Shown here piece by piece: positions 60,481 to 64,000 of a DNA stretch of 64,000 nucleotides (position 1 is the stretch's first letter; each line of letters opens with the position of its first letter). A model generated the notes under the pieces. That model was not told the origin of the DNA. It was given only the letters and a program-made list of their open reading frames with translations, and made no database searches. This stretch comes from Calliopum simillimum (lineage: Eukaryota > Arthropoda > Insecta > Diptera > Lauxaniidae). The stretch is from contig OX638368.1 in NCBI GenBank assembly GCA_951812925.1, positions 118,877,309 to 118,941,308 on the forward strand, written 5' to 3'. A program made the position numbers and the translations under genes.

Positions 60481-61104
60481 TTAAAATTTAGTCTTAAAAC
60501 ACTTAAGTAAATTTTTTAAAAATCCATCATAAAGTTTAAGGGTTGCAACTGGGTCATTTTCGAAAATCTTATATAATTCTTACTTTTTTTGACTAAATTG
60601 AAATTTTTGGTTTCAGAAACGCTCAGATAAACTTTTTTAAAATTTTACATACAAAATTTTCCGTGTTGCCACCCGGTTTTTTGGTTTCTTTTGCTTAAAC
60701 CAGTTATTTAAGCGTCGATAAATTTTTAACGATCTATACTACCATTTTTCAGTGTGTAATTATTGGCGAATGTTGTGAAATAAAACACATTTTTTGTTAA
60801 TTTTTGAAACTAAAAATAAAAAAAAAAAATATAAAAAACAAACAACAAAAATAGGTGGCAACTCTGAAAGTTTTTGCTCTATTTTAAAAAAGTTTAATTA
60901 ATGGTTTTAAGACTAAATTTTCCTTTTTTCTTATAAATATATGATTTAAGCAAATCTAAAAAATCATATGGCAACCAAAAAATAAAATTTAGACAAAAAA
61001 GTAAGATTTAAAATGAATTTTCGAAAAACAGCCATGTGGCAACCCTAAAAATTTATATTGGATTCTTCTAAAGTTTATTTAAGCGTTTTGAGACTAAAAT
61101 TTAA
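60481..61104. repeat. 0.6-kb foldback
   Basis: TTAAAATTTAGTCTTAAAAC at the left is inverted as GTTTTGAGACTAAAATTTAA at the right. Mirrored blocks include GGGTTGCAACTGGGTC / GGGTTGCCACATGGCT and TTTTCGAAAAT, centred near 60795. Arms are about 290 bp at moderate identity. Confidence 0.75.
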
Positions 61105-61263
61105 GCAAAACTTAAAAAAAAACATATGGCAATCCTGAAAGTTTATGGTTTTTTTTTTGAAAATGTTCCAGAGGCTTAGGTCTTCATATTCTATACATTT
61201 AAGTTATTTAAATATATAAAACTAGTTGGGGACAAAAAAAGGCATGTTTTGGTACACTTTTCG

Positions 61264-61649
61264 TAGTGATGAGGAAACCAAGAACAAGACCAAGACAATA
61301 GCTGTCTTGGTCTTGGTATTGTTCTTGCACATTGAGTCTTTGTCTTGGTCTTGATCTTGCTCATTAAGTCATGGTCTCGGTCTTGGTTTTGGTCTTGAAA
61401 ATGTTTTCAGAGATATTGAGTATTCAAAATTTTAAAACCATATTTTTCCAAAGCAGTTGGGTTTTTAAGATGGCAAAATATCAATTGAGAGATGATTTTA
61501 TCTTCAAAACGGCATTAAAACAACTTTTAACTATAAATTACCAAGACTGAAAAGTAGTCTTGGTCTTGACGATTATCGTGAGCAAAAATATCAGCGTCTT
61601 GGCCTTGCTCTCAAAATTACCAAGACCACGACTGTTTTGCTCATCACTA
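61264..61649. mobile_element. hAT-like MITE carrying a GGTCTT minisatellite
   Basis: Ends TAGTGATGAG and, inverted, TAGTGATGAGC. The flanks ACTTTTCG (61256-61263) and ATTTTTCG (61650-61657) are an 8-bp target duplication with one mismatch, typical of hAT. The interior is largely made of CTTGGTCTTGGTCTTG-type repeats in both orientations. Confidence 0.75.
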
Positions 61650-61657
61650 ATTTTTCG

Positions 61658-62342
61658 GAGATTTTCTCTTGGATAACATTCTTCTTTTATTCTTTTTAAA
61701 CCTTTTTGTTTTAAATAGCAGAATATTTAAGCTGTTATTAATTTCACAAAAAAAAAAAAAAATAAAACAAAAAACAAAAATGGCATTTGACTAAATCTAT
61801 ATTCCCAAGATCTGCCCTTTCATGATCCCCACTTCCTGGTAACGAGATTGGAGGCACAGTTTTCTCATAGATAGACCTTGTAAAATTTCAAAACACTCTC
61901 AAAATGGATTAGAGTTTAAAAGCACTCAAGCAGTATATACAAAAGATGTCATGAAGTTCCTTCTATACAGTTTTTTGAAGCTATGCTATTATTTTGGTCG
62001 TAGTACCAATGTTTTAAAATATAGCCTCTGCCAATCTCACTGGGTTAGTCTTCTTTCCTTAAAACCATATAACGCGTTTATAAAAATTCTGTCAGCTTGA
62101 TTCATTATTAATGTAATAGTAAATATTAATTTGACAGCTAAACTACTTATTATCGCAAGTACTTGTATATGGGTCAAAATACGATAAAAATTATACCATT
62201 AAAGTACACACAATTTGTCAGGCTTAAATAAATTTTTTAAAATAGTTAAGTTTTTACGATAAATCATCTGATAAAAGTTGTATAATTCTCTTACTTTAGA
62301 CTTTTAATTATCGAACGTACATACTTGGCAGTACTAATTGTA
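61658..62342. other. no gene seen; AT-rich
   Basis: No repeat ends or coding sequence recognised. Confidence 0.4.
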
Positions 62343-64000
62343 TAATTTATTTATTTATTTATATAATTCAGTCTATGAATTTCTTACAGATTAGACAAAG
62401 ATAAATAAAATTTAATAAAACAGATATCACAATATATTATTTAAAGCTAGGCAGTCTAGACAAAGCTTAATTAAATTTAATAAAAAAGATGTCATAATAC
62501 ATTTTTAAAGCATTTTTACTAATAACACTATCTTTATTGATTTCCGAGCTAATATCATTAATAAAACTAATAGCACTTGCTAAAGAGCATTTGAGGCATA
62601 ATTAGTACGCATCACATCTAAGTGAAACGGAACATGATTCCTCAGAGATCTTAAGGGAACATTAAAATAAATCAGACTAAGCAAATCAGGACAGTCAACT
62701 GCCCCAGAAATAATATCATGAACAAATAAAACAGAACAAATATTTCTTCTAAAATCCAAGGACTTCAAGCGAAGCAATAAACACCGAGAGTTATACGGAG
62801 ATTTTAGCGCAAACCTGGTAAAAGATTTTTTGGACTCTTTCAAGCCTTAACTTATGCGATTGATAGCATGGATTCCAAATAATCGCAGCATATTCTAACT
62901 TAGACCTTACCAAACTAACGAATAACGATTTAAATGTATGAGGATCACTTATTGAAAGACCATTACGCTTAATAAACTTCAACATAGCATAGGCTCTAGG
63001 CACAACATAATCTAAATGAGAACGAAATGAAAAACTAGAATCAAACACAACACCTAAGTCTATAAATTCCATTACGGACACAAGTTTAGTACTCGAAATT
63101 TTATAAGACGAGGGAAGAAGGCTACTGCACTTGGAAAACGACATAGAAACACATTTACTTAGATTTAAAAATAAATTATAATTATTGCACCAAAAAAATA
63201 ACTTATCCAGATCACTCTGAAAAAGAACAATGTCAGCCGGGTTATTAATTCTCCTAAAAATTTTAAGATCATCTGCATACAATAAACATTTGCAGTGATC
63301 AAACAGGGACACAACATCATTAATAAGATTAACAAACAGTAACGGACCAAGAATACTACCCTGCGGCACGCCGGAGGATGCATAAAACGTAGAAGACTTC
63401 ACGCTATCAACTTCACAACAACGGTTACACAGATACGAATTGAGCCACTTCATAAACGTGTAATGAAAGCCTAGCGATTCACATTTTCTTATCAATAAGG
63501 CATATGAAATCTTATCAAAGGCCTTTGAAAAATCCGTATACACAACATCGCCCTGACAACCACTAAGGAACGAAGCAATACAAAATTCACTAAACGAAAC
63601 TAAATTAGTAATTGTTGATCTTTCCGGTACAAGCCCATGCTGATAAGGAGAGATCATACTTTTCACAGCAAAAAAAAACTTATCTTTGACAACAGACTCA
63701 AAGAGTTTCGAAATAACGGTTAGCTTAGAAATGGGTCTATAATAAGCAATATGGTTTTTACAATCCGTCTCAAATATTGGAGTAATATACGCAATTTTTT
63801 AAGCATCGAGAAATTTGCCCTCAGCAAGAGATTTATTAAAAATTACTCGTAACGAATAGAGAATGTTAAAAGCAACATTTTTAATGAAAAAAGCACTAAA
63901 ACCATGAGAATCAGTACTTTCAGAGTTTTTTAGACCGTTAATACCAACAAAAACATAATTTTCCGTAAAGGAAAGAGATCCAAAATTTAAAGGTGAACCT
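62343..64000 (-). mobile_element. non-LTR retrotransposon, 3' part, continues off the window
   Basis: The minus strand carries a reverse transcriptase frame, a ~230-bp 3' untranslated region (62345-62579) and an (ATAA)n tail at 62343-62362. TAA-type tails are typical of I-group non-LTR elements. Confidence 0.75.
62580..64000 (-). pseudogene. non-LTR reverse transcriptase, lightly damaged
   Basis: Read from the window edge leftward: an open stretch of about 66 codons, an in-frame TAA at 63801-63799, then the RT proper. Motifs are YYRPISKLTVISKLFE, the PYQHGLVPERS block, VVYTDFSKAFDKI, SSGVPQGSILGPLLF and catalytic YADD (near 63277). A frameshift in an A run near 62828 separates RVQK from the remaining 80 codons, which end at the TAG at 62580. 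One stop and one frameshift make it inactive but young. The 5' half lies outside the window. Confidence 0.85.

Overview
The window looks like nuclear DNA of a higher fly (Diptera, Brachycera). It is AT-rich, has CAG/CAA-type simple repeats, and is packed with insect transposon families: mariner, maT, pogo/Tigger, hAT, piggyBac-like, BEL/Pao, Ty3/gypsy and non-LTR elements. A tephritid or related fly is my guess; the sequence alone does not fix the genus.

Only one host gene segment is recognisable. It is a coding exon on the minus strand at 17454-17677 that encodes a His/Gln-rich start followed by a WW domain and ends at a GTAAGT splice donor. It matches the first coding exon of kibra, an upstream regulator of the Hippo pathway. 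No second kibra exon is visible to its left, so positions 1-17453 are probably first-intron sequence. A plausible promoter (initiator-like TCACTT, DPE GGATCGTG, GAGA tract) lies near 19235-19356.

Left part (1-17450): a mariner fragment at the edge; a 0.4-kb repeat in three copies (two direct, one inverted); a nested inverted-repeat element at 5763-11807 holding a 1.7-kb long-arm hairpin and a TTAA-flanked piggyBac-like element; tRNA-like modules; and a decayed mariner-type transposase pseudogene. Middle (19.5-34 kb): foldback elements, a Tigger/pogo relic with TA target duplication, an internally deleted mariner, and a decayed non-LTR reverse transcriptase.

The 34.2-51.1 kb block is a stack of nested insertions: maT and Tc1 relics, a truncated gypsy element, and a foldback whose arms (39893-40488 and 48589-51140) enclose a pogo-like element. 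That element is split by a young, complete BEL/Pao retrotransposon (41080-47346) with 325-bp LTRs and one long gag-pol frame. The right foldback arm is split by a maT (DD37D) transposon, whose transposase is split in turn by a 732-bp MITE with 4-bp target duplication.

The right part (51.1-64 kb) holds apparently unique DNA, small MITEs, a 1.6-kb satellite of 9-bp units, another foldback, a hAT-like MITE carrying a GGTCTT minisatellite, and a minus-strand non-LTR element running off the end.

The most unusual pattern is repeated pairing of tRNA-like modules (RNA polymerase III A- and B-box-like sequences) with inverted-repeat elements whose ends read CCCA...TGGG (5763-11807, 37718-38823, 57587-57940). 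I found no CRISPR array, no rRNA and no canonical intact tRNA gene.
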